NCBI GenBank assembly: GCA_945868435.1
Contig: CAMBLG010000001.1
Location: forward strand, 186,001 to 250,000
Direction: 5' to 3'
Origin: an uncultured Lachnospiraceae bacterium
GTDB lineage: Bacteria > Bacillota > Clostridia > Lachnospirales > Lachnospiraceae
DNA length: 64,000 bases
Every line of letters starts with the position of its first letter. Positions within the stretch are counted from its first letter, which is position 1. This document shows positions 1 through 8,504 of this stretch, piece by piece. The notes under the pieces were generated by a model. That model had not been told where the DNA came from. It ran no database searches and was given only the letters and a program-made list of their open reading frames with translations. Both the position numbers and the translations under genes were made by a program.

Positions 1-705
1 ATGCAGTTGAGAGAAGGCGGCAATCCGGCAAAGAAGGAAGACTGGTCAAGACCAAGGCGAGTGGTAAAAAAAGACGGAAGCGAGCTTTGCGAAGCCGGAA
101 AAGAGATTACTCTGGATATGACCTGTTTTGAATGGCAGGGAGAGTATTATGTGGTCTGGTCGCAGCGTCAGTTTTTACCGAAGGATTTAGGCGCGTGGCT
201 TTATATTGCAAAACTGAATCCCGAGGAACCATGGAAATTACTGAGTGATCCGGTCCTGCTTTCCAAACCGGAGTATGGATGGGCAAATAATCATACATTT
301 GTCGACGAAGGTCCGTTTTCGTTGATTGCAGGTGATACCTTATATCTGACTTTTTCCAGTGCCGCAGTTGATTCCTCTTACGTTGTGGGGCTTTTGCAAA
401 TTGAGAAGGGTAAAGATTTATTGGTGAGAGAAAACTGGAAGAAAACCAATTATCCGCTTCTGACATCCCGGAGTGTGGCAGGGGAGTTTGGAACAGGGCA
501 TAACGCGTATGTGACGGATGAGGATGGTTTGGTGTGGAATACCTATCATGCAAGACCTGGGGTTGATGGTGTGCGCAGTAGTGGAATCCGCAGAGTACAT
601 TTTGATATCGACGGTGCGCCAATGCTGGATGTGACAGAAGAACTGGATGTGGCGGAACAATACAAATCAGTTGAAACGGTACTGGTTGTAAAAAAGAAAA
701 AATGA
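1..705 (+). CDS. GH43-like glycosidase, C-terminal part (cut by window start)
   Basis: The frame is open from base 1, so the gene most likely begins upstream and the ATG at base 1 is probably internal. The 234 visible residues resemble the later blades of a GH43-type five-bladed beta-propeller, as in alpha-L-arabinofuranosidases. VDEGPF (near residue 101) is a plausible catalytic-acid segment, and GTGHNAY, NTYHARPG and SGIRRVHFDIDG follow in the order known from such enzymes. The first blade with the catalytic base Asp is not in the window. The gene ends 58 bases before the next GH43 start and is probably in the same transcript. A role in removing arabinose or xylose from oligosaccharides is inferred from family and neighbours. 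Confidence 0.7.
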   Translation: MQLREGGNPAKKEDWSRPRRVVKKDGSELCEAGKEITLDMTCFEWQGEYYVVWSQRQFLPKDLGAWLYIAKLNPEEPWKLLSDPVLLSKPEYGWANNHTFVDEGPFSLIAGDTLYLTFSSAAVDSSYVVGLLQIEKGKDLLVRENWKKTNYPLLTSRSVAGEFGTGHNAYVTDEDGLVWNTYHARPGVDGVRSSGIRRVHFDIDGAPMLDVTEELDVAEQYKSVETVLVVKKKK

Positions 706-763
706 ACCGTCAGCGAATGAAAACCTGCGATGGATACAAGTGATAGAAAAAATGGAGGTGTTT

Positions 764-2335
764 ATGGAACAGATCAATCCTATCATCAAAGCAGATTTCC
801 CGGATCCGGATGTGATACGGGTTGGGGATACTTATTATATGATCAGTACCACCATGCATTTTTTTCCCGGAGGAATCATTCTGCGTTCCTATGACCTGGT
901 GCACTGGGAATTTGTATCCTATGTATTTGACAGATTGGAAAGTACGGATGCCGAGTGCCTGCAGGGGGAACAGAGTATTTATGGAAAAGGTATGTGGGCG
1001 GCAAGCCTGCGTTATCATAGCAATAAATTTTATGTATGCTTTTCTGCCTATGATGTTGGAAAGACATATCTGTTTACCGCAGATGAGATTATCGGTCCGT
1101 GGAAAAGGCATTATATAGAGGGCGTATATCATCATAATTCGTTGTTGTTTGATGATGACGGAAGAACGTATGTCACCTGGGGGATGGATCAGATTCATCT
1201 GACGGAACTGAATGAGGAACTTACGGCACCCCGGCAGGGTGGGCTGGATCGGATCATTGTGGAAGAAAAGAAGGATGTGTATCTTGGGTATGAAGGGTCT
1301 CATTTTTATAAGATTAACGGCAGGTATTATCTGTTTTTGATTCATTGGCCCAAGCAGGGAAAAGGAAGAAGAACCCAGGCATGCTTTTATGCAGATCACC
1401 TGACAGATACATTTGTCGGAGGTGATGTCTTTGAAGATGATAATGGCTATTCATATCAGGGCATTCCACAGGGGATAGCACAGGGAGGAATTGTGGAGAC
1501 GCCGGAGGGAAAATGGTATTCCGTCATGTTTCAGGATCATGGGGCCGCGGGGCGGATGCCGGTTTTGGTGCCGATCACATGGATACAGGATGAGAACAGT
1601 CCGGAGGGAAAATTGCTTCCGGTATTTGGAGAGAATGGGAAGCAGCCAAAGCAGATAGAAGTCGTAAGTACAAGACCGAATTACCGATATGAACCGTTAT
1701 TTTCATCGGATATTTTTGAGAAAGAAGATGAAAAGGCGAAAATTCATCCCGCCTGGCAGTGGAATCACGAACCTGACGATACTCTGTGGAACAAAACAGA
1801 AGATGGTGGTCTGGCAATGAAAACAGATAAAATCTGTGTCAATGTTGTACAGGCCGTCAATACACTGACACAGCGCATGATGTATCCCACAAGCTCCTTT
1901 AAGGTAAGGGTTGATGCATCGAAAATAAATAATGGAGATTATGCAGGAGTATGTGCGCTTCAGGGATGTTATGGCTGGATTGGCATTGCCAAGGAGATGG
2001 GGCGCTATTTCATTGTGATGTACAGCAGAAAAATGGAGGATACCTCTATGCGTGATATTTCCGCAGACTATATGCCCGGAACGGAGGTATTTCGAGCGCC
2101 CTTTGATGGGAATTGTGTAGAATTCAAAGTGAGGGGAGATTTTACGGAAGGGCGGGATGTCGCAGAGTTTTATTACCGAAGAAATCGCAGATGGATAAAA
2201 GCGGGGGAACAAAAACTGGTCTTTAAACTGGATCATTTTATGGGTTGCCGCTATGGAATGTTTTTATATTCCACGGTGAAATCCGGTGGGGAAGCCGTTT
2301 TCTGGGACTGTGAGTATCGCTGTCTGGATGAATAA
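764..2335 (+). CDS. GH43 beta-xylosidase / alpha-L-arabinofuranosidase-like
   Basis: A 523-residue GH43 glycosidase. The start at 764 is preferred over an in-frame GTG at 740 because GGAGG lies at 754-758, five bases ahead. The beta-propeller carries PDPDVIRVGDTYYM with the likely catalytic base Asp14, FDDDGRTYVTWG near residues 129-140 with the pKa-tuning Asp, and GYEGSHFY with the likely acid Glu177. Residues from about 320 form a C-terminal beta-sandwich of the kind that follows many GH43 beta-xylosidase domains. No signal peptide is visible, so the enzyme should act on imported oligosaccharides. It follows another GH43 gene and converges with the AraC-type regulator. The exact sugar specificity cannot be read from the sequence. 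Confidence 0.88.
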   Translation: MEQINPIIKADFPDPDVIRVGDTYYMISTTMHFFPGGIILRSYDLVHWEFVSYVFDRLESTDAECLQGEQSIYGKGMWAASLRYHSNKFYVCFSAYDVGKTYLFTADEIIGPWKRHYIEGVYHHNSLLFDDDGRTYVTWGMDQIHLTELNEELTAPRQGGLDRIIVEEKKDVYLGYEGSHFYKINGRYYLFLIHWPKQGKGRRTQACFYADHLTDTFVGGDVFEDDNGYSYQGIPQGIAQGGIVETPEGKWYSVMFQDHGAAGRMPVLVPITWIQDENSPEGKLLPVFGENGKQPKQIEVVSTRPNYRYEPLFSSDIFEKEDEKAKIHPAWQWNHEPDDTLWNKTEDGGLAMKTDKICVNVVQAVNTLTQRMMYPTSSFKVRVDASKINNGDYAGVCALQGCYGWIGIAKEMGRYFIVMYSRKMEDTSMRDISADYMPGTEVFRAPFDGNCVEFKVRGDFTEGRDVAEFYYRRNRRWIKAGEQKLVFKLDHFMGCRYGMFLYSTVKSGGEAVFWDCEYRCLDE

Positions 2336-2399
2336 GATATGGAACGTATGAGAAACTCGTGGAAATTCCGGATGGGATTTATACGAAAATGACACAAGC

Positions 2400-2431
2400 A
2401 CAGGCGCAGCATGATACATGACTGCGCCTGT
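2400..2431. terminator. Hairpin between convergent genes
   Basis: Perfect 10-base-pair stem (ACAGGCGCAG with CTGCGCCTGT) and a 12-base loop between the GH43 gene and the converging AraC-type regulator. The U-tract is poor on both strands, so it may be a weak bidirectional terminator or an mRNA 3'-end stabiliser. Confidence 0.5.
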
Positions 2432-2466
2432 ATTGATGGTGAAATACTGGTTCAGATATGCCGGTT

Positions 2467-3384
2467 CTAGGAATACAGAGACCGATATTCGCTTGGCGTA
2501 CATCCCTTCTTTTGCTTAAAAATGCGGTTGAAGGTCGAAATACTTGAAAAACCGGATTGCAGTGCAATCTCGGTGATGGACAGCTCAGGTTTGGCCAGCA
2601 GTTCTTCAGCAGACTTGATCCTTCTGAAACTCAGATAGTCGTAAAATGTAGAATCGGTGTATTGCTTAAAGAGTCTGGTAAAGTGGTATTTTGAAAAACC
2701 GCTGAAATCGGCGATATCGTCCAAAGTCAATTCTTCAGTATAGTGAGAATCAATGTAGTCTAAAACGTCGTTAAATTTCTGCAGATACTCTTGCTGTTTA
2801 TAACTTTTTGTATTGGGGAATAAATCCATATCATTAATATGGTTCCTGCCAATGGAAACAAACAGATTGATCAGATGAGAATAAATTGCAAGTTCCCGAA
2901 ATTCATTCGAACTGAAATATTCGTTTCTTATTTGAATCAGTATCTGATAAATATCACCATAAATCTGCGGAAAAGATAATTTGGTAATGTGTAGACAGCT
3001 TGTCATAAGGGACTGGATGCTTGTATACCCCTTCATTTGTGAAATACCGGACACATCGAACTGAAAAATAAATCGTTTTCCTGTTTCCGGGGCGTAGAGT
3101 GCATGCATTTCGCCGGAAGGAATGATTAGTATTTCACCGGGTAAGAGGTGATAGCTCTGACCGGATGCGTCCACGTCATAATGGTTTTCCACCGGCATGA
3201 TAATCTCAAGAGCATTATGCCAATGTTTATCATAGTTGTGATTCTGCTCGTTGTACCATATGCGAATCGAGGAGTCTTTTTGAAAATTTACTTTCTCAAA
3301 CGAATCTACGACAGTGCGTCCTTCCCAATCACTGTTTTGCAGGTAGAAATCCAGATAGTTTTCTTTTATTTGTTTCTCCGCCAT
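2467..3384 (-). CDS. AraC-family transcriptional regulator
   Basis: A 305-residue regulator. The N-terminal half has the cupin-like sugar-sensing fold of AraC proteins (WHNALEIIMPVENHYD near residues 56-71, then LLPGEILIIPSGEMHALY). The C-terminal 100 residues hold two helix-turn-helix units (LTLDDIADFSGFSKYHFTRLFKQ and LSITEIALQSGFSSISTFNRIFKQ) ending in the typical GCTPSEYR. It is divergent from the large binding-protein operon starting at 3730, and the 345-base gap between them contains a perfect dyad. It therefore probably controls that operon, and perhaps its own gene, in response to an imported sugar. AAGGGA lies just ahead of the start. Confidence 0.9.
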   Translation of the reverse strand: MAEKQIKENYLDFYLQNSDWEGRTVVDSFEKVNFQKDSSIRIWYNEQNHNYDKHWHNALEIIMPVENHYDVDASGQSYHLLPGEILIIPSGEMHALYAPETGKRFIFQFDVSGISQMKGYTSIQSLMTSCLHITKLSFPQIYGDIYQILIQIRNEYFSSNEFRELAIYSHLINLFVSIGRNHINDMDLFPNTKSYKQQEYLQKFNDVLDYIDSHYTEELTLDDIADFSGFSKYHFTRLFKQYTDSTFYDYLSFRRIKSAEELLAKPELSITEIALQSGFSSISTFNRIFKQKKGCTPSEYRSLYS

Positions 3385-3545
3385 AGGAATCCCTTCTTAA
3401 AAAATGAAAAGTAAAAAAACAATGCTCAATTATTGCCTTTTTTTAGATGGTATATGCACTAAAAATAACAATTCAGGTAATAAAATAAGCAAAAATATGC
3501 ATGTATCCACATAAATAAAGATATCATAAACAAAATAAAAAGTAA

Positions 3546-3591
3546 ATATTGCCCAAAAACAATATCTTTGATAAGGAAAATTGGGCAATAT
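3546..3591. promoter_or_regulatory. Perfect dyad in AraC/transporter divergent region (operator candidate)
   Basis: The 345-base stretch 3385-3729 without a gene is very AT-rich. Its one striking element is an 11-base perfect inverted repeat: ATATTGCCCAA at 3546-3556 and TTGGGCAATAT at 3581-3591, centres 35 bases apart. A related partial site (ATTATTGCC) lies near 3429-3437. Position and spacing fit an operator for the adjacent AraC-type protein (inference). No convincing sigma-A promoter was identified on either strand. Confidence 0.5.
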
Positions 3592-3729
3592 GTGAACAGT
3601 AACGCGCAATAAATGAGAAGCGAGTGAAATACAAAAATACTAAGATTGTATATGTAAAGTAAAAACAGTCGGGGAATGATTTTTCAATGTGGAGTATGCA
3701 GAAAATGCGAGATGTTAAATGGAGGCATT

Positions 3730-6639
3730 ATGAATAAGACTGGTAAAAGAATTTTATTAATAGCAGGAGCAATTGTTTTGATTGTCATTTTGTGTTTTGT
3801 GTTGAGTAACACATCGAAGAATGAGAATTATGCAGAAAAATATGAAGGAACGGATCTGTCGGAGGAAGTGGAAGGTCTGAACCGGGAGGGGACGTATTCG
3901 GAATACCTGAAACAATATGCGGCTGAGAGCTGTCCACAAAAAGATGTGGAGATCGATGTTTGCAATTATACCGCCGGAGAAGATGTGGCTGTTTATGAGT
4001 CTTATGAAGGGGTGGAACAGGCGCTTTATACAGGAGATAAATCTTCTGTGACATGGAAGGTGGATGTCCCGGAAGCCGGATTATATCAGGTGAGTCTTAA
4101 GTACATGACGGTAGAATCCAGAGGCGTGGCAATTGAGAGAAAGCTGTATGTGAATGGAGAGCTTCCGTTTGAGGATGCAGCAAACATTACCTTCGGACGT
4201 CTTTGGAAGGATGGCGGAGATGTCAGAGTAGATAACCAGGGCAATGAAATCAGACCGACGCAGGTAGAGGAATATCAATGGCAGACGGCATTCTGCCGGG
4301 ATGACATGGGGTATGAGACGGAGCCTTATAAGTTTTATTTTGAAAAAGGTGAGAACACTCTGACCCTGGAAACGGTCAATGAACCGATGGTAATTGGGGA
4401 GATCAAGCTGGCTGCGGCTGTTGAGCTGGATGATTACGCAGAGTACAGTCAGAAACATAATGAGGCAGGAAAACAGCCCGAAGATTATGTTGAGATTATT
4501 CAGGGTGAAGCTGCAACACTTCGATCTGAGCCTTCTCTTTATGCAAAATATGACAGATCCTCTCCGACAACAGTACCCAACAGTGTGACCAAAACTGTTC
4601 TGAATTATAGCGGCGGAGACGCATGGAATTCTGCAGGACAGTGGATTGAATGGGACGTTGAAGTGCCGGAGGATGGATATTATAACATTACGATCAAAGG
4701 CAGGCAGAATTATGCGCGTGGAAGCGTGTCAAGTAGAAGCCTTTACATTGATGGAGAAATACCTTTTCAGGAAGTATCAGTTATATCGTTTGAATATGAC
4801 AATGACTGGAATATGCTGACGTTGTCAGATGATGAAGGGGTTCCTTATGAGTTTTATCTGGAAAAGGGAACACATACAGTCCGATTGGAAGCAACGCTGG
4901 GAGGTATGGGAGAAATCCTTGAAGAATTAGAAGATTCTACCTACCGGTTGAATCAGATCTATCGAAAAGTTTTGGTGTATACCGGTGCGGATCCGGATGA
5001 TTACAGAGATTATCATATTGAACAGGTATATCCGGAAACGATTGAAGCAATGGATTTGGAAGCTAAGAGACTATACAAAATCATTGATGATGTAGTGATG
5101 TATACCGGACAGAAGGCAGAAAAAATTGCAATGGCGCAGACGCTTGCCCAGCAGTTGGAGCGCTTTGTAGAACGGCCGGATAAAATTACAGTAGAGTTTA
5201 CTACGTTCAAGGAGAATATTACGGCACTCGGCACTGCAATCCTAAACATGAGCGAGACAAAGCTGGATGTGGACTATATTGTGGTAAGCAGTACCGGAAG
5301 CAAGGTGCCGGAGGACAAGGCTGGCGGTTTTGCAAAGGCGTGGCATGAAATAAAGTCTTTCGTAGCATCCTTTGTTGTGGATTATGATGCAGTTGGAGAT
5401 GTGTATGAAGATGAGGATGATGTTGTAAAGGTATGGATTGTAACCGGCCGGGATCAGGGTACAATTCTAAAAACAATGGTGGATGATACTTTCACTCCGG
5501 AAACCGGAATTAAGGTTAATGTTGAGATTGTAGATCCGACGGCTTTGCTCAATGCGGTTGTTGCCGGAAAAGGACCGGACGTTGTGCTCTCAGTGGGAGC
5601 GGATCAGCCTGTAAACTATGCACTGAGAAATGCTGCTGAGGATTTGACTCAGTTTGAGGATTACGAGGAAGTGCTGGATGTATTTTATCCAAGTGCATAC
5701 AGAGCTTATGAATATGATGATGGGCTGTATGCAATCCCGGAGACACAGACCTATAATGTCATGTTTTACAGGAAGGATATTCTTGAGGAGCTGGAGATAG
5801 AGGTACCGCAGACATGGGAGGATCTCATTAACCTGCTTCCAACGATTCAGGGAAATAACATGGAAGTGGGAATTCCTTCTCCTACCAATACGACACTGCC
5901 GGATATTTCGCTCTATTATACGTTGCTGTATCAGAACGGAACAGATATCTATAATGAAAAGGCAACCGGTACAATTATTGACAATGAGGAAGGCGTCAAC
6001 GCATTCTCCTTCTACACAAGCTTTTTTGTAGATTATGGTATGCCGACGGAATATGATTTTGTGAGCCGTTTCCGTTCCGGACAGATGCCGATCGGAATTT
6101 CATCCTACAGTACATATAACACGCTGGTGGTTTCTGCACCGGAGATCAGAGGTTTGTGGGATTTTACCCTGGTGCCGGGAACAGTGCGGACAGATGAAAC
6201 GGGAAAAGAGTATGTTGATCGTTCCGTATATTCGACCGGAACCTGTTCGATGATGATTCATACTGAAGATGAAGAAAAGAAGCAGCGCTCATGGGAATTC
6301 ATGAAATGGTGGGCACAGACAGATACCCAGGTGCGATTTGGACGAGAACTGGAAGCTCTGTTAGGATCATCTGCAAGATATGCAACCGCTAACACGGAGG
6401 CATTCAGCCAGTTGGCGTGGAGTGCGGATGATGTTGAAGTCCTGGAAGAACAGTGGAAGTCAACCGTTGGTTTCCGTGAGGTTGCAGGTGGATATTATAC
6501 CGGACGTCATATTATCAACGCGGTCAGAAAAGTAATTAATGAAAAGCAGGATCCGAGGGAAACGATTCTGGACTATGCAATTACAATCAACGATGAGTTG
6601 ATCAAGAAGAGAAAAGAATTTGGACTGCCAATTGACTGA
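3730..6639 (+). CDS. Giant membrane-anchored sugar-binding protein with two CBM-like domains
   Basis: A 969-residue protein. GGAGG at 3721-3725 selects the start at 3730 over an upstream ATG at 3676. Residues 8-26 form a transmembrane anchor. There is no lipobox cysteine, unlike usual Gram-positive binding proteins. Two related beta-sandwich segments follow (about 85-232 and 255-416). Each has a W-[KD]-V-[DE]-VPE-x-G-x-Y core, then a L-Y-[VI]-[ND]-GE-[LI]-PF strand and a FYxEKGxxTxxLE strand, as in carbohydrate-binding modules. A helical linker (about 430-515) leads to a family 1 extracellular solute-binding domain from about 565 (DVVKVWIVTGRDQGT, then GPDVVLSVGADQP). Typical binding proteins have 400-570 residues. 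Two permease genes follow directly. The ligand is probably a hemicellulose oligosaccharide. Confidence 0.85.
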   Translation: MNKTGKRILLIAGAIVLIVILCFVLSNTSKNENYAEKYEGTDLSEEVEGLNREGTYSEYLKQYAAESCPQKDVEIDVCNYTAGEDVAVYESYEGVEQALYTGDKSSVTWKVDVPEAGLYQVSLKYMTVESRGVAIERKLYVNGELPFEDAANITFGRLWKDGGDVRVDNQGNEIRPTQVEEYQWQTAFCRDDMGYETEPYKFYFEKGENTLTLETVNEPMVIGEIKLAAAVELDDYAEYSQKHNEAGKQPEDYVEIIQGEAATLRSEPSLYAKYDRSSPTTVPNSVTKTVLNYSGGDAWNSAGQWIEWDVEVPEDGYYNITIKGRQNYARGSVSSRSLYIDGEIPFQEVSVISFEYDNDWNMLTLSDDEGVPYEFYLEKGTHTVRLEATLGGMGEILEELEDSTYRLNQIYRKVLVYTGADPDDYRDYHIEQVYPETIEAMDLEAKRLYKIIDDVVMYTGQKAEKIAMAQTLAQQLERFVERPDKITVEFTTFKENITALGTAILNMSETKLDVDYIVVSSTGSKVPEDKAGGFAKAWHEIKSFVASFVVDYDAVGDVYEDEDDVVKVWIVTGRDQGTILKTMVDDTFTPETGIKVNVEIVDPTALLNAVVAGKGPDVVLSVGADQPVNYALRNAAEDLTQFEDYEEVLDVFYPSAYRAYEYDDGLYAIPETQTYNVMFYRKDILEELEIEVPQTWEDLINLLPTIQGNNMEVGIPSPTNTTLPDISLYYTLLYQNGTDIYNEKATGTIIDNEEGVNAFSFYTSFFVDYGMPTEYDFVSRFRSGQMPIGISSYSTYNTLVVSAPEIRGLWDFTLVPGTVRTDETGKEYVDRSVYSTGTCSMMIHTEDEEKKQRSWEFMKWWAQTDTQVRFGRELEALLGSSARYATANTEAFSQLAWSADDVEVLEEQWKSTVGFREVAGGYYTGRHIINAVRKVINEKQDPRETILDYAITINDELIKKRKEFGLPID

Positions 6640-6650
6640 GGGGGATAGCG

Positions 6651-7589
6651 ATGAAAGAGTATTTGAAAAAATATTTTGTATTACGACGGCACAACATGCA
6701 GGTCACATGGAAAAAAATGAAACAGAGCAAGGGATGTTATCTGTTTTTGGCACCGTATGCGATCCTGTTTCTAGCATTTTACATACTGCCTGTTTGTTCG
6801 TCTATTTGTCTTAGCTTTACTTATTATAATATTTTGGAACCGCCCAAATTTATTGGCTTACAGAACTATATCAACTTGATTTTGCAGGATGATATATTCC
6901 TTACCGGAATTAAAAACACATTTTTGATTGCAGTGATAACCGGACCACTTGGGTATATCATGTCATTCCTGTTTGCATGGCTGATTAACGAATTGCCAAG
7001 ATGGATTCGAACGATTGCGGTTATTATCTTTTATGCTCCTTCGATAGCGGGAAATGTGTTTGTAATCTTTTCCGTCTTCTTCCGAGGTGACGCATATGGA
7101 TATGTAAATGCCTTTTTGATGAATTTGGGAATTATAGATGCACCCATTTTATGGCTGACCAATCCGGACTATATGCTTCCGATCTGTATGATCGTAATCC
7201 TCTGGATGAGCCTTGGAACCGGCTTCCTGTCCTTTGTGGCAGGACTTCAGGGGGTGGATCGGTCTCAGTTTGAAGCAGGTTATATGGATGGCGTGAAAAA
7301 CCGCTGGCAGGAGTTGTGGTATATTACATTGCCAAATATGAAGCCAATGTTGATGTTCGGTGCGGTTATGGCGATTACACAATCCTTTGGAGTTTGTGAT
7401 GTGACTATGGCATTGTGTGGTTACCCAAGTACCGATTATGCAGCCAGAACAGTCGTAACACATTTGTTTGACTACGGTTTTTCGAGATTTGAAATGGGAT
7501 ATGCATCAGCAATTGCAACCCTGTTGTTCTTAATTATGATTTTATGTAACAAGGCAATTCAGCGTTTGTTAGGAAGAGTAGGAACTTGA
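6651..7589 (+). CDS. ABC sugar transporter permease (MalF/UgpA type)
   Basis: A 312-residue integral membrane protein with about six hydrophobic helices, the first being CYLFLAPYAILFLAFYILPV. The cytoplasmic EAA loop reads EAGYMDGVKNRWQELWYITLPNMKP and is the docking site for the ATPase. The gene starts 11 bases after the giant binding-protein gene and is followed after one base by its partner permease, so the three are co-transcribed. No ATPase gene is in the operon; a shared MsmX-type ATPase encoded elsewhere is the usual solution in this group. The ligand is inferred to be an oligosaccharide. Confidence 0.9.
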   Translation: MKEYLKKYFVLRRHNMQVTWKKMKQSKGCYLFLAPYAILFLAFYILPVCSSICLSFTYYNILEPPKFIGLQNYINLILQDDIFLTGIKNTFLIAVITGPLGYIMSFLFAWLINELPRWIRTIAVIIFYAPSIAGNVFVIFSVFFRGDAYGYVNAFLMNLGIIDAPILWLTNPDYMLPICMIVILWMSLGTGFLSFVAGLQGVDRSQFEAGYMDGVKNRWQELWYITLPNMKPMLMFGAVMAITQSFGVCDVTMALCGYPSTDYAARTVVTHLFDYGFSRFEMGYASAIATLLFLIMILCNKAIQRLLGRVGT

Positions 7590-7590
7590 T

Positions 7591-8490
7591 ATGAAAAAGA
7601 AAAAAGAGATAATAAAGGAAAAACCATACAAAAAGAAATTGATAAAGAGAAGAAAACCCAATCGTTCCATTATTGGTGACATTTTTATCTATTTTATGCT
7701 GGCATTGATTGCAGTGGCAATGGCATTTCCGTTGGTTTATGCAATCAATAGTTCCTTGAAACCCTTAGATGAGTTGTTCCTTTTCCCACCCAGGGTATTT
7801 GCACAGAATCCAACGTTAGATAATTTTCAGGATTTATTTGTAACAATGGGAAAATCCTGGGTTACATTTTCGAGATACATCTTTAACACAGTATTTATTA
7901 CGGTCGTTGGAACCTTTGGACATTTGATTATCGCATCAATGGGAGCGTTTGTGCTTGCAAAGTATAACTTCCCCGGTGGACAGTTGTTCTTCAATATCGT
8001 AGTAGTTGCATTGATGTTTAACGGTTATGTAACGGCAATTCCTAACTACCTGATCATCAGCAAGCTTGGATGGATTGATACATACTGGGCAATCATTGTG
8101 CCGGCGTTTGCTGCTCCGATGGGCTTGTTCTTAATGAAACAGTTCATGGAAGGAATTCCAATGTCTCTGATAGAGGCAGCAAAGATTGACGGGGCAAGTC
8201 AATGGAAAATCTTCATCCGTATTGTTATGCCGAATGTAAAGCCGGCATGGCTGACGCTGATTATCTTTTCCGTGCAGAATTTATGGAATAATAAGGCTGC
8301 AACCTTTATCTATTCGGAAGAGAAGAAGACACTCGTCTATGCATTACAGCAGATTCAGAGTGGAGGTATTGCAAGAACCGGACAGGCAGCAGCGGTAACG
8401 GTTATTGTAATGATTGTTCCGATTGTGATTTTTATTCTGTCTGAGAGTCAGATCCTTGAAACGATGGCAAGCTCTGGTTTGAAGGATTAG
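7591..8490 (+). CDS. ABC sugar transporter permease (MalG type)
   Basis: A 299-residue permease with a very basic N-terminus, six predicted membrane helices and the EAA loop EAAKIDGASQWKIFIRIVMP. It starts one base after the stop of the first permease, which indicates translational coupling, and should form the heterodimeric channel with it. The NHL-repeat protein follows 14 bases later, which ties that protein to the transporter. No start other than the ATG at 7591 is convincing. Confidence 0.9.
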   Translation: MKKKKEIIKEKPYKKKLIKRRKPNRSIIGDIFIYFMLALIAVAMAFPLVYAINSSLKPLDELFLFPPRVFAQNPTLDNFQDLFVTMGKSWVTFSRYIFNTVFITVVGTFGHLIIASMGAFVLAKYNFPGGQLFFNIVVVALMFNGYVTAIPNYLIISKLGWIDTYWAIIVPAFAAPMGLFLMKQFMEGIPMSLIEAAKIDGASQWKIFIRIVMPNVKPAWLTLIIFSVQNLWNNKAATFIYSEEKKTLVYALQQIQSGGIARTGQAAAVTVIVMIVPIVIFILSESQILETMASSGLKD

Positions 8491-8504
8491 GGAGGGAATA
8501 CAAA

